Positions 8,118-17,807 of a stretch of DNA of 41,592 nucleotides are shown here, in pieces (the stretch's first letter is position 1; each line of letters begins with the position of its first letter). Both the position numbers and the translations under genes were made by a program. The notes below the pieces were generated by a model. The model was not told the origin of the DNA. It saw only the letters and a program-made list of their open reading frames with translations, and ran no database searches. The stretch lies in contig NZ_SMNA01000020.1 in NCBI RefSeq assembly GCF_004353825.1, positions 1 to 41,592 on the forward strand, written 5' to 3'. The DNA is from Occultella glacieicola. GTDB taxonomy: Bacteria > Actinomycetota > Actinomycetes > Actinomycetales > Beutenbergiaceae.

Positions 8118-10438
8118 TCACCCTCTTCCAATTCCAGGAGAGTGCGGCGGCCCAGATCGCCCAGCGGGCCTCGGAGTACCTGGATGACCCCGTGGCCGCC
8201 GGCCGCCGTGCGAACAAGCACGTGGTGCCGTATTTCCAGGCACTCTCAGCACTTACCGGTGCAGGCAAGACCGTCATCCTCGCGGCTGCGGTGGCACACA
8301 TCGCTGGCGAGCTCCCCGTGCCGCCGGTCATCCTGTGGCTGTCCAAGGGCAAGGTCGTGGTCGAGCAGACGTTCGCCAACCTCTCCCCAGGCGGCAAGTA
8401 CCACCAGTTGCTCGACAACACCGCCGTGGCGGCGCTGGCCGACTACTCCCCCGATGACGTGGCTAGCTCAGACCGACCGCTGGTGTACTGCGCGACGGTG
8501 GGCACGTTCAACCAGAAGGACAAGGAGGACGGCAACCTCCGGATCTACAAGAGCGATGTGGACACCATGGAGCAGTCGGTGTGGACCGCGCTGACCCAGC
8601 GCCTCGACGCCGACGGCAACCGGCGACCCCTGATCGTCGTCTACGACGAGGGGCAAAACCTCTCGGACCAACAGACCGACCTGCTGCTCGACCTCGAGCC
8701 CGACATCTTCCTGCCAGCCTCAGCGACGATGAAGATTCCCGCTCGACTCGACCGCGAGATCCAGTTCCTCAAGAACGCCGACTGGAGTGACCACGAGTTG
8801 GTGACCAAGGTGCCCACCAGCCAGGTGGTCGACGCCGGACTCGTGAAGTCGACAGTCCTGCTTGAGGGCTACAACTCGCCTATGGAGGAGACCGTCTCCT
8901 CACTCCTAAAGGCTCTACGTGAGACCGAGGAAGAAGCCCGCGCCCATGGTGTGGACTTCACCCCCAAGGCGATCTACGTCAGCGACACCAACGTCGTAGC
9001 CGACACTCCCAACCAGACCGAAGACCCCAAGCAGCCCTTCCTGCAGCGCCAGGCTCCGCCGATCCAGATCTGGCGCTACCTGACCGAGCACTGTGACGTC
9101 GATCCGGCCACCATCGCCGTCTACGCCAACCTCAAGGTCGACAAGGACTATCCGTTGCCGGAGGAGTTCGTGTTGTTCAGCGGCGCTGACCAGGACTACG
9201 CAGACTTCACCGCCGGTGACTACCAGCACGTCATCTTCAACTTGCGGCTGCAAGAAGGCTGGGATGACCCGTCGGTCTACTTCGCCTACGTCGACAAGTG
9301 CATGGGATCGCGCGCTCAAATCACCCAGGTCATCGGACGAGTACTCCGTCAGCCAAGCGCCACGCACTACCCGTCCGATCTCCTGAATACCGCGCACTTC
9401 TACGTGCGGGTGGACAAGAACGAGGTGTTCACCTCTGTCGTCGCCGAGGTGGAGAAGGAGCTTGGCAGCGAGCCGGGAGGAATCCGCATCGCGGTCTCGT
9501 CCCCGGGGCGGCCGCAGATGGAGACCTATCCTCCGCGCCTCGCGGTCACGGTCCCCGAGACGGGCATCGACAGCAGATTCGCGATGCAACGCGTGCAGGA
9601 GCTCATGGAAGCCTTTCCAGACTTCCGCGAGGACTTGACCAACACGAAGGGCGAAGGCAGCCGCCGGGTCGTCCGCCAGAAGGTCGGGGCAGCCGCCAAC
9701 ACCAACGAATGGGAGGCGTTCGAGCAGTCCAGCACCGCGTCCGCGCGCTGGGTCTTCCACCGCGAGGTGCAACGCCAATTCAGCAGCGCCCTCGGTGTCG
9801 TCCACCTGGCCGATCGCAAGCTCGACGCCATCATCGGCATCGGGAGCCCGGCCTACGCCGCAGTATGCCGACTTGCCCAGGACATCGTCGACGCGTTCGT
9901 GACGAACGTGCGCCTGAACCAACGGCGCCTCAACCCGTACAAGGTCGGCTCCCTACTTGCCCGACCTGACCAGGTAACTCCGTACAAGCACGCGGTGCAC
10001 GAGGGGTACGCAGGTCTCAATGGTGAAGAGGCGCGGTTCGCCCGGGCCCTTGACGACTTCGGCGCTTGCTGGGCGCGAAATCCCGACCGGTCCGGCTATG
10101 GCATCCCCTTGATCACGGCCGGACCCACCCGCAACTTCTACCCGGATTTCCTTCTCTGGACCGAACACCGTGTCATCTGCATCGACACCAAGGGGTCGCA
10201 CCTCATCCAGGAAACAGCAGCGCGTAAGTTGCTCAGGGTGAACTACCCGGGCGAGGGCCCGCGGCTGGACATCCAATTCGTCTCGACCGGGCGATACAAC
10301 GACCAGCTGGAGCGCCGCGACTCGGAGGGTTACACGGCCTGGTCGCTGACAGACGACGGAAAGGTCACCGCGCAGCCCTTCTCAGAACTGTCACGATTGG
10401 TCGAATACCTCGCGGATGACGGACTGCACGTTGCCTGA
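8114..10438 (+). CDS. res: Type III restriction enzyme subunit (Res), helicase-nuclease
   Basis: Res is a superfamily 2 translocase fused to a nuclease that cleaves unmodified DNA together with Mod. The 774-residue product has Walker A LTGAGKT (~48-54), a Walker B variant YDEGQNL (~178-183) in place of the usual DEAH/DECH, motif VI QVIGRVLRQ (~405-413), and a C-terminal PD-(D/E)xK nuclease core PDFLLW...CIDTKG (~677-693). The GTG start lies in a GTGA overlap with mod and has an AGGAGG-type Shine-Dalgarno (8101-8106), so the two are made together. All key residues are present, so the system looks intact. The gene ends 24 bp from the convergent conjugation operon. Confidence 0.92.
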   Translation: MITLFQFQESAAAQIAQRASEYLDDPVAAGRRANKHVVPYFQALSALTGAGKTVILAAAVAHIAGELPVPPVILWLSKGKVVVEQTFANLSPGGKYHQLLDNTAVAALADYSPDDVASSDRPLVYCATVGTFNQKDKEDGNLRIYKSDVDTMEQSVWTALTQRLDADGNRRPLIVVYDEGQNLSDQQTDLLLDLEPDIFLPASATMKIPARLDREIQFLKNADWSDHELVTKVPTSQVVDAGLVKSTVLLEGYNSPMEETVSSLLKALRETEEEARAHGVDFTPKAIYVSDTNVVADTPNQTEDPKQPFLQRQAPPIQIWRYLTEHCDVDPATIAVYANLKVDKDYPLPEEFVLFSGADQDYADFTAGDYQHVIFNLRLQEGWDDPSVYFAYVDKCMGSRAQITQVIGRVLRQPSATHYPSDLLNTAHFYVRVDKNEVFTSVVAEVEKELGSEPGGIRIAVSSPGRPQMETYPPRLAVTVPETGIDSRFAMQRVQELMEAFPDFREDLTNTKGEGSRRVVRQKVGAAANTNEWEAFEQSSTASARWVFHREVQRQFSSALGVVHLADRKLDAIIGIGSPAYAAVCRLAQDIVDAFVTNVRLNQRRLNPYKVGSLLARPDQVTPYKHAVHEGYAGLNGEEARFARALDDFGACWARNPDRSGYGIPLITAGPTRNFYPDFLLWTEHRVICIDTKGSHLIQETAARKLLRVNYPGEGPRLDIQFVSTGRYNDQLERRDSEGYTAWSLTDDGKVTAQPFSELSRLVEYLADDGLHVA

Positions 10439-10462
10439 GCGCCCACGACCTTTGCGCGAGGC

Positions 10463-10906
10463 CTAGAGCTCACGCACGTCCGGGAACATGCCTTCCGGAG
10501 GCGCTTTGTAGGGCAGTGGCGCGCCGATCTCGGATCTGTTCTCGTCGCCCTTGGCGCCCATGAACGGGCCGTCCGGGTCCAGGAGGACGGCCATGTGGTG
10601 ATCTGCGTGGTCGCGCCACCAGACGCTCATCCCGGTGGCCGCGTCGAGGCGCAGGTGCTCCCACGCGCGCCAGAGGGCTTCGAGGCGGATCACCGCTTCG
10701 TCGTACTCCCACCACCGCGCGGCCCAGACCCGGCCGCTGCCGGTGCCAGGGATTCGCCGGCGGTAGACATTCCGTAGGTGTTCGCGGACGAACTCGTCGA
10801 CGGAGCCGTAGTAGAGGGTGGGCGTGGCCTCCGCCTGGATGTCCGCGGAGGGCTCGGCCTCAACGGTGGGTTCTTCGACGTAGTCGTCGTCACCCCAGTC
10901 GTTCAC
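10463..10906 (-). CDS. DUF4913 family protein, last gene of the conjugation operon
   Basis: The product is 147 residues. The core VWAARWWEYDEAVIRLEALW, then MSVWWRDHADHHMAVLLDPDGPF, matches the DUF4913 pattern seen at the end of actinobacterial conjugation clusters. The N-terminal third is acidic and disordered. No catalytic motif is known to me. The GTG at 10906 sits in a GTGA overlap with the traG stop, which fixes the start and shows translational coupling; the longer frame into traG is a shadow. A cytoplasmic accessory to the coupling protein is plausible but unproven. Confidence 0.85.
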   Translation of the reverse strand: MNDWGDDDYVEEPTVEAEPSADIQAEATPTLYYGSVDEFVREHLRNVYRRRIPGTGSGRVWAARWWEYDEAVIRLEALWRAWEHLRLDAATGMSVWWRDHADHHMAVLLDPDGPFMGAKGDENRSEIGAPLPYKAPPEGMFPDVREL

Positions 10907-12684
10907 AATGCGTCCTCGACGGTCGGGGTCGCCTCGACGGTGTCGAGTTCCTGTTCCGCTGCGGCGATGGTGCGCTCCGCTTGGGGGTCGTGGGCGGTGA
11001 TGGAGGCTCGCACGTCTTGGGCGTGTGGGCCGGTCATCCAAGGTTGGGTGCGGATCAGGGTGGGGCGCGAGCCGGCGCCCAGTACGACCGCTCGGCCCTT
11101 GGGCAGCGCGGCGAGTTCTGCGACGTCGAGAATGCGTTCACGGTGAAGTTGGTAGTTCACGCCGCGGCCACCGCGGCCGGTCGACAGGGTCGAGCCTTGA
11201 CGGTCGTAGTCACCGATCAACCGGGAGAGATCCTCGAGGAAGGCGACCTCGGAGACGTTGCCGCCGTAGACCTTCACGTTCGCCGCCGACCACAGTTTCT
11301 TCATGCCGGACTCGCCCCAAACGTCGACGCCCTGCGACCAGGATTGCAGGACGGTGTCGAGGACGATCCCGCGGGATCCGTAGTGGGAGTACAGGTTCGG
11401 CAGCTCGCGCCAGCGGCAGACGTTCGCTGCCTCGTCGAGCACGCCGACCAGGGGCGTCGCGAGGCGGCCGCCTGGTGAACGCGCGGCGAGTTCTTCTGCG
11501 GCTTCCACGACCGCCACGGTGAGGGCAGTGACGAGCGGTCCGGCGGTGCCGCGGCCCTCCTTGGACAGTGAGTACAGCGTGCCGCCGTCGCGGACGAATG
11601 CTGCTGGGTCGAAGTGCGGGCGTACGCCCTGCCGGGTGACCCAGGCTGCGACGGCGCGGTTGGTCAGGCAGGAGGCCATCTGCTGGGCCGTGCCGTAGAC
11701 CCCGCCGCGCTGCTTCTCCGGCGCTGCGATGACCCCGGCCACCTGGTGGGCTGTGAGGGTGAAGTCGTGTCGGCGGAGGATGTCGACGGCCTCTTCGTCG
11801 GTCGGGCTGGTGAGCCATGCATAGACGTCGGTGATGGGCCGTTCGTCGAGCGCCGCGGCGAGGAGGAGGCCGGCCAGGAGGTCCAGGCCGGCGGAGTCGA
11901 AGTAGGCGTCGGCGCGTGCCCCGGGATCGCGCGAGCCGGCGGCGAAATGCTCGGCCAGTTTGGCCGCCTTCACCTCGTCGGTGACGTAGCTGAGTGGGTC
12001 CCACCACCAGGTGGGTTCCTCGTTGACGATGCCCTGTGGGTCGAACACCCAGACAGGGCCGCTGTCGGCGCGGACGTCGCGTGTGGCATCGACGACGTCG
12101 CGCTTGTTGGACGTCGCGAACACCGCTCCGGGGGCGGCGAGGATCTCGGGCACCACGATCGAGGTGGTCTTTCCCGTCCGAGGTCCTGCGATGGTGAACC
12201 GCATGTCCTCCCACGAGCTCAGGAGCGGCTGACGTGTCGAGACGGTGATACCGATCGGCAGACCGGGCGACGAGACCGCCCCGAGCCGATTGGCGGTCGA
12301 CCGCGCACTCTTGAGACTCAGGGCCTCGACGTCGCGGCCGCGGCCCATGTACGTGGCCTTCTCGTCGCCGCGCGCGCGCCGGCGCCTCGAGCGGGCAACG
12401 AGGGTCAATACGAAGATCGCCACGGTGATCAGGACCGCGCCGAGCGCGATCGCCACGGCGGTGCCCTGCTCTGGCCAGGTCACCTCGCCGTTGAGGAGGC
12501 CAAAGAGCACGGCGAAGGGGTTCGCCGGCAACCCGGTCGCCGTGCCCGCGATCCGGTGGCCCAGGTGCACCCCGGCGTACACAACGGCCGTCGCGACCAG
12601 GACGAGGATGATCACGACCCAGAGCAGGGTCGTCTCGGCGCTGAGGCCGCCGGGATCGCGGCGGCGATTCGTTGGGGTGCTCAT
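10903..12684 (-). CDS. traG: TraG/VirD4-type coupling protein
   Basis: This membrane ATPase connects the relaxosome to the secretion channel and drives DNA transfer. The 593-residue product has two N-terminal membrane segments (~20-42 and ~75-97), a basic cytoplasmic linker (RSRRRRARG), Walker A GPRTGKTT (167-174), Walker B VGVLDEAA (413-420) and the downstream VLQSWSQG region typical of VirD4 proteins. The start is ATG 12684, overlapping the previous stop as ATGA; the open frame upstream to 13230 is out of register with the VirB4-like gene and is ignored. It is expressed with the whole minus-strand operon. Confidence 0.92.
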   Translation of the reverse strand: MSTPTNRRRDPGGLSAETTLLWVVIILVLVATAVVYAGVHLGHRIAGTATGLPANPFAVLFGLLNGEVTWPEQGTAVAIALGAVLITVAIFVLTLVARSRRRRARGDEKATYMGRGRDVEALSLKSARSTANRLGAVSSPGLPIGITVSTRQPLLSSWEDMRFTIAGPRTGKTTSIVVPEILAAPGAVFATSNKRDVVDATRDVRADSGPVWVFDPQGIVNEEPTWWWDPLSYVTDEVKAAKLAEHFAAGSRDPGARADAYFDSAGLDLLAGLLLAAALDERPITDVYAWLTSPTDEEAVDILRRHDFTLTAHQVAGVIAAPEKQRGGVYGTAQQMASCLTNRAVAAWVTRQGVRPHFDPAAFVRDGGTLYSLSKEGRGTAGPLVTALTVAVVEAAEELAARSPGGRLATPLVGVLDEAANVCRWRELPNLYSHYGSRGIVLDTVLQSWSQGVDVWGESGMKKLWSAANVKVYGGNVSEVAFLEDLSRLIGDYDRQGSTLSTGRGGRGVNYQLHRERILDVAELAALPKGRAVVLGAGSRPTLIRTQPWMTGPHAQDVRASITAHDPQAERTIAAAEQELDTVEATPTVEDAL

Positions 12685-14147
12685 GCTGGCCGCCTTCCCA
12701 GGTTCCACCGCTTGTTGGTGTTGTGCAGGCCCTGCTCGACCGAGGTCAGTGCGACGTTCAACGGGATCCCGGGGCGACCACCGACTTTGATGAGGAACTT
12801 CCCGCGGCCAGGAGGGGGTGAGGCTTCCGTGTCGGCCGAACTGCCCCACGACGTTGGGGTTGTCCAGGAGGTGAGCAGGTCCTGCTCGGCGCGGGCGAGT
12901 TTGATCGCGCCGGAGAGCCTGGGCATCTCGTCCTCGGGCAACGCCCCGAGGATCACCATGCCGGAGCGTTCGACGAAGCCGCGCGCCTTCTTCTGATCGA
13001 GCTCGGGCAGAGCGGCGAGGTCGGACATGGTGTGGGAGATCATCACTTGGCCGACGCCCTTCTGGCGGTTGAGCCGGGTGAGGGCGTCGACGCGGTCGAC
13101 CATGCCTTCGCCGGCGCGCAGCGCCTGCCACAGCTCGTCCATCACGATGAAGTAGTGCCGCTGCGGTTCCAGGCCGGCGTCTGCGAGGGCGTTGGCGATG
13201 TTCACCGCGCCGAAGCCGTAGGACCAGCACGACAGCAGTGCTGCGGCTTTGACGTCTGCCTGTGCCTCACCGAGTGAGGACACGTCGAACACGGCGGGAC
13301 GGTCCAGGTGCAGTGGTGTCGTGGTGTGGCCGGAGAACATGTCCCCGAACGCGGCACCGGAGGTGAACCCGACCAGGTCCACCTCGATGTCGCGGGTGAT
13401 CTCCTGGTAGCGGTTTTTGTCGCCGCGGTCGACGGCGACCGCGCGCACCGATTCGGGTCCGTCCTGGATGACTTTGAGTAGGTCACCGAGGACTGGGATC
13501 CGGTCGGTGGTGTCGTCGAGTACGTGGAGCGCGCGGTCGAGGATCTGCACGGAGATGGACTCTGGCGGCCGTTTGCGCCAGATGTTGGAGAGGGCTACGA
13601 CCATCTCCAGGCGGCGCTGGTGCGCGTCAGCGAGGACCTCGATCCGGGCTTGCCCGGTCAGTCGTGCTGCCGCGGCGGTGGCCTCTCCGGGGTCGAGGAT
13701 GTTGATCTTGGCCCTGCCTGGCCCGTAGCGGACGACCTGCCCGCCCAACGCTTCGACCAGGTCGACGTAGTCGGGTTTGAGGTCGCCCAACACGAGCGGC
13801 ATGACTCCGTAGCCGGTGAGGCCGAGCACCATCCGGCGGACCAGGGTGGACTTGCCGTAGGCCGGCAAGCCCATGACGAACGCGGAGGGGTTGTTGATGA
13901 GGTTGCCCCGCTCGAACCAGCTGATCGGGTCGCACCCGACCGTGGCGCCGGTGTGCAGGTGATGCCCGAGGGGCACGCCCACGACGGGCGCCCCCGATCC
14001 GGCTGCGAAGGGCCAGAGTCCGCACACCTGCACGGAGGTTCCGCGCCACTCAGCGGGGGCTTGCACGTAAGTGGAGGCGCCGCCACCGCGGCCGCGCCAG
14101 CCCCGCGGACCGGGCCTGCGGGTGGGTGTAGTGCTGCTCTTAGCCAT
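12681..14147 (-). CDS. VirB4/TraC-like conjugation ATPase
   Basis: This is a cytoplasmic AAA+-type motor that powers assembly of the type IV secretion channel. The 488-residue product has Walker A GLPAYGKST (93-101), Walker B YFIVMDELW (near residue 335), and a conserved VGQVMISHT segment followed by SGMVILGALPEDEM. It is shorter than proteobacterial VirB4 (~800 aa) because in actinobacteria the N-terminal part is a separate protein, here the SCO6880 product encoded just upstream. The ATG at 14147 shares one base with the preceding TGA. The N-terminus (residues 1-30) is basic, Gly-rich and probably disordered. Confidence 0.9.
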   Translation of the reverse strand: MAKSSTTPTRRPGPRGWRGRGGGASTYVQAPAEWRGTSVQVCGLWPFAAGSGAPVVGVPLGHHLHTGATVGCDPISWFERGNLINNPSAFVMGLPAYGKSTLVRRMVLGLTGYGVMPLVLGDLKPDYVDLVEALGGQVVRYGPGRAKINILDPGEATAAAARLTGQARIEVLADAHQRRLEMVVALSNIWRKRPPESISVQILDRALHVLDDTTDRIPVLGDLLKVIQDGPESVRAVAVDRGDKNRYQEITRDIEVDLVGFTSGAAFGDMFSGHTTTPLHLDRPAVFDVSSLGEAQADVKAAALLSCWSYGFGAVNIANALADAGLEPQRHYFIVMDELWQALRAGEGMVDRVDALTRLNRQKGVGQVMISHTMSDLAALPELDQKKARGFVERSGMVILGALPEDEMPRLSGAIKLARAEQDLLTSWTTPTSWGSSADTEASPPPGRGKFLIKVGGRPGIPLNVALTSVEQGLHNTNKRWNLGRRPA

Positions 14148-15664
14148 CAGCGGGCCGCCTCTCGTACGAACGTCGGCATCGACAGGTGAGCCGGCAAGAT
14201 CAGGCCGAGCGGGAGAGCGGCAGCGAACGCTGAATCCTGCGACCCGTAGACCGGGCGCAGGGTCAGGCGTGCGGTCGCGGTGAGGTTGTCGATGGCGGCC
14301 TTCGCGTCTTGGATCCGCGTCTCGAGCTCTGGCCCGTCCTCGACGGTCGCGGTGAGGATCATGCCGAAGTTCACCAGGCCAGCCCCGGCAGCCTCCTCGA
14401 CGGCGACGATGTCGGCGATGCGCTTGTCGACAGCGGCGCGGGCGGAGGGCCGCGCTCCTGAGGCGCGGACGTCGGCGTTGCGCTTGTCGGCCTCGACCAG
14501 GCGCGCTGCGGTACCTGGGTCGACGGGCCGGTAGAGCATGGTCACCCGCTTGCGCGCGATCCCCGCGTGCGGGCCGATGAGACGCGCCAGAACGGAGGAC
14601 TGCACCACGCCACGAGGCGCAGAGGTCATCGACCACGACACCGACACTGATCCGTCGTGGCGGTAGTAGTCCCACCCGGCCTGCGCCGCGGACGGGCCGA
14701 CATCGCTCCAGCGCAGGTCATGCTCCTCGCCAGCGTCGCGGGCCTGGTCCAGGAGCCGCTCAGCCGGAGGGTCGTAGGCGACCCGGACCACTTCGCACAG
14801 GCTCTTGGCCGAGACCGGGCGGCAGATACCCGCACCGGTCGCGGAGAGCAGCTGCGTGAGGCCGGGAACGCGGGCCGCGAGTTCACGGCCCATGTCGTCG
14901 GCGCTGCGACGACGGCCACCAGGGCGCGGGGAGGCGGTAAAGGTGAGTGCGACCCAGGCTCGGATCGTGGCCGATCCGAGCGGCCAGGTCTCGGCTACCT
15001 CACGCAGCATCGCCTGCGCGATCGCGGGGGCGTTCGGGTCGAGGTTGCTCGAGACCTCATGACGCAGCCGGTACCCGGAGTCCGGGGCGGACTCCACGGT
15101 CACCGATGCTCCGACGAGGCCCGGCTCGTCGCCCAGGGCCGCCAGCCACACGCCCCACTGAGCGACCCACTGGTCGACGTCGCCGGTGTCGACGAGGGCT
15201 GCACCGTCGGGCTCTGTGGAAATCACGATGGTGTAGTGCCCCGTCGCGGGCACGTACAGGAGCCCGAACGGGCGCCCGTAGGAGTCGGTGTGCTCGCTCA
15301 ACCTCGACGCTGCGGCGAGTCCGGGAAGCTGTGCGGTGCCCCACGGCACCCTGCCGAGCGGGCCGGAGCGGTACAGGTGGGAGCCGAGGCGGCGTGTGCG
15401 CCACCAACCGAGCCGCACAGCCAGGCGCTGCGCGGGCGACATCCCGTGCCGGTCCCGGAACGCGAGGACGATCACGGCCAACAGGACGGCGGCTCCCAGC
15501 GGCAGGGCTACCTGCCATCCGCCGACCATCATCGCGACGATGATCGCGATCAATCCACCGAACAGGACGAACGTGGCCAACAGGCCGAGAGTGCCAAGGC
15601 CGGCGGTGCTTGGTCGGCGCCAGTTTCCGTACGTCCGGGCGGTCTGAGTCTCAGCGGCTGCCAT
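14147..15664 (-). CDS. SCO6880 family conjugation protein (PrgI/VirB4 N-terminal-like)
   Basis: The product is 505 residues. It begins with the hallmark RTYGNWRRPSTAGLGTLGLL, followed by two closely spaced membrane segments (~20-70) and a long soluble domain containing SEHTDSYGRPFGLLYVP, the family signature for SCO6880. Such proteins stand next to VirB4-like ATPases in actinobacterial type IV secretion clusters and supply the membrane anchor and N-terminal domain. The ATG at 15664 has a GGGGGA element upstream and overlaps the end of the TrbL-like gene by 14 bp; the longer frame to 15748 lies inside that gene's low-complexity tail and is unlikely. Confidence 0.9.
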   Translation of the reverse strand: MAAAETQTARTYGNWRRPSTAGLGTLGLLATFVLFGGLIAIIVAMMVGGWQVALPLGAAVLLAVIVLAFRDRHGMSPAQRLAVRLGWWRTRRLGSHLYRSGPLGRVPWGTAQLPGLAAASRLSEHTDSYGRPFGLLYVPATGHYTIVISTEPDGAALVDTGDVDQWVAQWGVWLAALGDEPGLVGASVTVESAPDSGYRLRHEVSSNLDPNAPAIAQAMLREVAETWPLGSATIRAWVALTFTASPRPGGRRRSADDMGRELAARVPGLTQLLSATGAGICRPVSAKSLCEVVRVAYDPPAERLLDQARDAGEEHDLRWSDVGPSAAQAGWDYYRHDGSVSVSWSMTSAPRGVVQSSVLARLIGPHAGIARKRVTMLYRPVDPGTAARLVEADKRNADVRASGARPSARAAVDKRIADIVAVEEAAGAGLVNFGMILTATVEDGPELETRIQDAKAAIDNLTATARLTLRPVYGSQDSAFAAALPLGLILPAHLSMPTFVREAAR

Positions 15665-17000
15665 CGGGTCCCCCACTCTCGATCGTGTTGTTGATTGCCC
15701 CGCTTGCTGCCGAGGCGGCTTGTGCCGCAGATCCGGCTGCGGATGCACCGGCGGCTACCTTCTCGCCGCCCGACTTGCCACCTGACGAACCACCCGCCGA
15801 CGATCCGGTGGGGCTACCACCTGACCCGCTCCCCTGGCCTCCGGGAGGTGCGGAGGCCCCCTGCGGTTGCCCCTGTCCTCCACCTCCGGAAGTGCCACCG
15901 TTTCCGCTACCGGAGGGTGATGTGCCCGCCGCCCCCTGCGGCCCACTGGAACCAGAGCTGCCCGAGCTCGCTGACGCTGCACCACTGGCCGCCGTCGTTG
16001 CCGTACGGGCGGCCCCCGAGGCGCCCGCCGCAACTGCCCCCGTTGGCATGACCGCGAGAGCGGCCGAGCCCAACCCAGCTAGAGCTGCGCCACCCCCACC
16101 ACCACCTGCGACTGCCGATACGGCCGGTGCGACGAACCGCATCAGCGCAGGCATGGCGACCAGCGCAAGAGCCATCAAGGTGATGCCCTGGACGAGGGTC
16201 ACCACTCCGGACTCATCGGCTGCCAGGTCGATGCCCATCAGCTGGAACGCGGTCGCGTAGATGAGCGCAGCGATCGGTTTATAGAGAATGAACGCGATCG
16301 TCCAACCGACGTACTTCTTGAACCACTGCGACCCCGTCGGGGTGTTGGTGAACGCCGCTGCCGTCGGCAGCATCCCCGCCAAGAGCACCAGCATCGCGCC
16401 GCGGAACACCAGCAGCACGATCTGGACAAGGCTCAGCAGCAGCAGGCCGGTACCGGCCGCGATAACCATCACGGCGCCCAGGGCATCGTTACCCGTGAGC
16501 CTGCCGCCGAGCATGACGATGTTCTGCCCGAAATCAGTCCCCTCGGGGGAGCGGGCGATCACCCACACGGAAAACTCGTCGCCAGCTGTGACCAGCAAGC
16601 CGATCGCAGCGATGCCTGCGCCCGAGACTACGACCAAGGTGACAAGGGCCTTCAGCACGTCTGCCAGCGGCTGTCCTCGACGTTCCCACGCCATTCGGAG
16701 CGCGCCGATCAAGACGGCAACCACGGCCAATGCCAGCGTGTACCACCACACACTGTCTCTGATGAAGGCCACCGCCTCCGAAGGTATGTAGTTCTCGCCA
16801 TCGAACGCGGCAAGAGTCGGCGTTGGCATGTGCACCCACGCTGTGGCCATCGCAACGACCGCCTGACCAACCGCCTCATTCACGCTGTCTGCGAGATTCT
16901 GCAGAGCATTTCCGGCAATCGCCCCACCGACTGCCCCGGCGCCGGCGTTAGCGGCGCAAGCTAGTGCGTTGACTGCGGTACCCAGGCACTCGGGGCCCAT
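15651..17000 (-). CDS. TrbL/VirB6-like channel protein with Gly/Ser-rich tail
   Basis: This polytopic inner-membrane protein should form part of the conjugation channel. The 449-residue product has about six hydrophobic segments (~85-105, 118-140, 175-200, 205-225, 240-262, 275-295). The last ~130 residues are low-complexity Gly, Ser, Ala and Pro, probably extended outside the membrane. The first ~50 residues are Ala/Gly-rich and could be a hydrophobic leader. The start is ATG 17000, sharing one base with the upstream TGA; a GTG at 17003 directly before it gives the same GTGATG junction seen at mobC-relaxase. The tail is easily mistaken for coding on the other strand. Confidence 0.88.
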   Translation of the reverse strand: MGPECLGTAVNALACAANAGAGAVGGAIAGNALQNLADSVNEAVGQAVVAMATAWVHMPTPTLAAFDGENYIPSEAVAFIRDSVWWYTLALAVVAVLIGALRMAWERRGQPLADVLKALVTLVVVSGAGIAAIGLLVTAGDEFSVWVIARSPEGTDFGQNIVMLGGRLTGNDALGAVMVIAAGTGLLLLSLVQIVLLVFRGAMLVLLAGMLPTAAAFTNTPTGSQWFKKYVGWTIAFILYKPIAALIYATAFQLMGIDLAADESGVVTLVQGITLMALALVAMPALMRFVAPAVSAVAGGGGGGAALAGLGSAALAVMPTGAVAAGASGAARTATTAASGAASASSGSSGSSGPQGAAGTSPSGSGNGGTSGGGGQGQPQGASAPPGGQGSGSGGSPTGSSAGGSSGGKSGGEKVAAGASAAGSAAQAASAASGAINNTIESGGPDGSR

Positions 17001-17761
17001 CACACACCTGCCCAGGCGACATAGCCGGCAAGCGAGTCGACTTCACGGAATCCGGGGTCACCGGTCGCTGGGTAGAGGAACTTCCAGTCGCCGGCCTCCC
17101 AACGAAGGGGTGCGGGCCACAGGAGCAGGCCGCCCTCGGGGAGCCTCATGACTAGCTCCACAACTACGGAACCCGGGGTGTAGTCACGAATCTGGAAGCC
17201 CGCCAACTGCATCGAAGTTAGTTCGACGAGAGGCTCATCAGGGTGGGCGTCTCGGTACTCCTGCCGATCCCGGGTCTCGGGAGTGTCCGCCACTACTCGC
17301 TCATCGAGCGAGTTGATCGGGTCGACGAACTGCAGGGCGACGTAGTTGACGGCTGCGAGGAGCGCACCCGTTGGTGAGTGGGCGAAGCAGTGCCGGACCT
17401 CGTCATCGGCGACCAGGCCGGGACCGACGCCTTCGATGGATGGGGCTGCGAAGGTGCCGAGCAGTTCCCACTCGGCGCCTTCGGGAGCCGTGGCGGGGAT
17501 TGCTTGCGGGCCCGCCTCGAGCCCGCACACGCTCTCGTCGTCCGACTCCGGGGTGGGAGTGCTGGTTGTCGGAGTCGTCGCGGGGTCGCTTGTGGTGCTG
17601 GCAGTCGGAGGTGGGTCCTCGGAGGAGGACCCTCGTGGCCACAGGACTACCGCGAGACCGACCACCAGGACCACGGCGATGAACGCTGCGGCGGCGACGA
17701 ACGCTGGTCGTCGCCACGGCGACCGGTCCTCGCCCGTGTCTTCGTCAGCTCTGGTCCTCAT
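17000..17761 (-). CDS. Bitopic membrane protein with Pro/Thr linker, VirB8/TcpC-like role suspected
   Basis: The product is 253 residues: a charged cytoplasmic N-terminus, one membrane segment (~20-42, FVAAAAFIAVVLVVGLAVVL), a Pro/Ser/Thr-rich spacer (~45-75), then a ~175-residue extracytoplasmic domain ending with RWEAGDWKFLYPATGDPG. A single membrane helix plus an external NTF2-like globular domain is the plan of VirB8/TcpC proteins, but primary sequence similarity is not evident to me. The ATG at 17761 has an AGGAGAGG Shine-Dalgarno. Two cysteines in the external domain may form a disulfide. Its position fits a channel component. Confidence 0.8.
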   Translation of the reverse strand: MRTRADEDTGEDRSPWRRPAFVAAAAFIAVVLVVGLAVVLWPRGSSSEDPPPTASTTSDPATTPTTSTPTPESDDESVCGLEAGPQAIPATAPEGAEWELLGTFAAPSIEGVGPGLVADDEVRHCFAHSPTGALLAAVNYVALQFVDPINSLDERVVADTPETRDRQEYRDAHPDEPLVELTSMQLAGFQIRDYTPGSVVVELVMRLPEGGLLLWPAPLRWEAGDWKFLYPATGDPGFREVDSLAGYVAWAGV

Positions 17762-17807
17762 CTGTCCTCTCCTCTTCGTGGATCGGTTCGAAGGTCGGTT
17801 GGGTTGT

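Noticed and set aside
11614-12996. Long plus-strand frame (460 codons) opposite traG
   Set aside because: Shadow of the coupling protein gene; no family pattern and no ribosome site.
14657-15694. Plus-strand frame opposite the SCO6880 gene
   Set aside because: Antisense shadow; the SCO6880 signature is on the minus strand.
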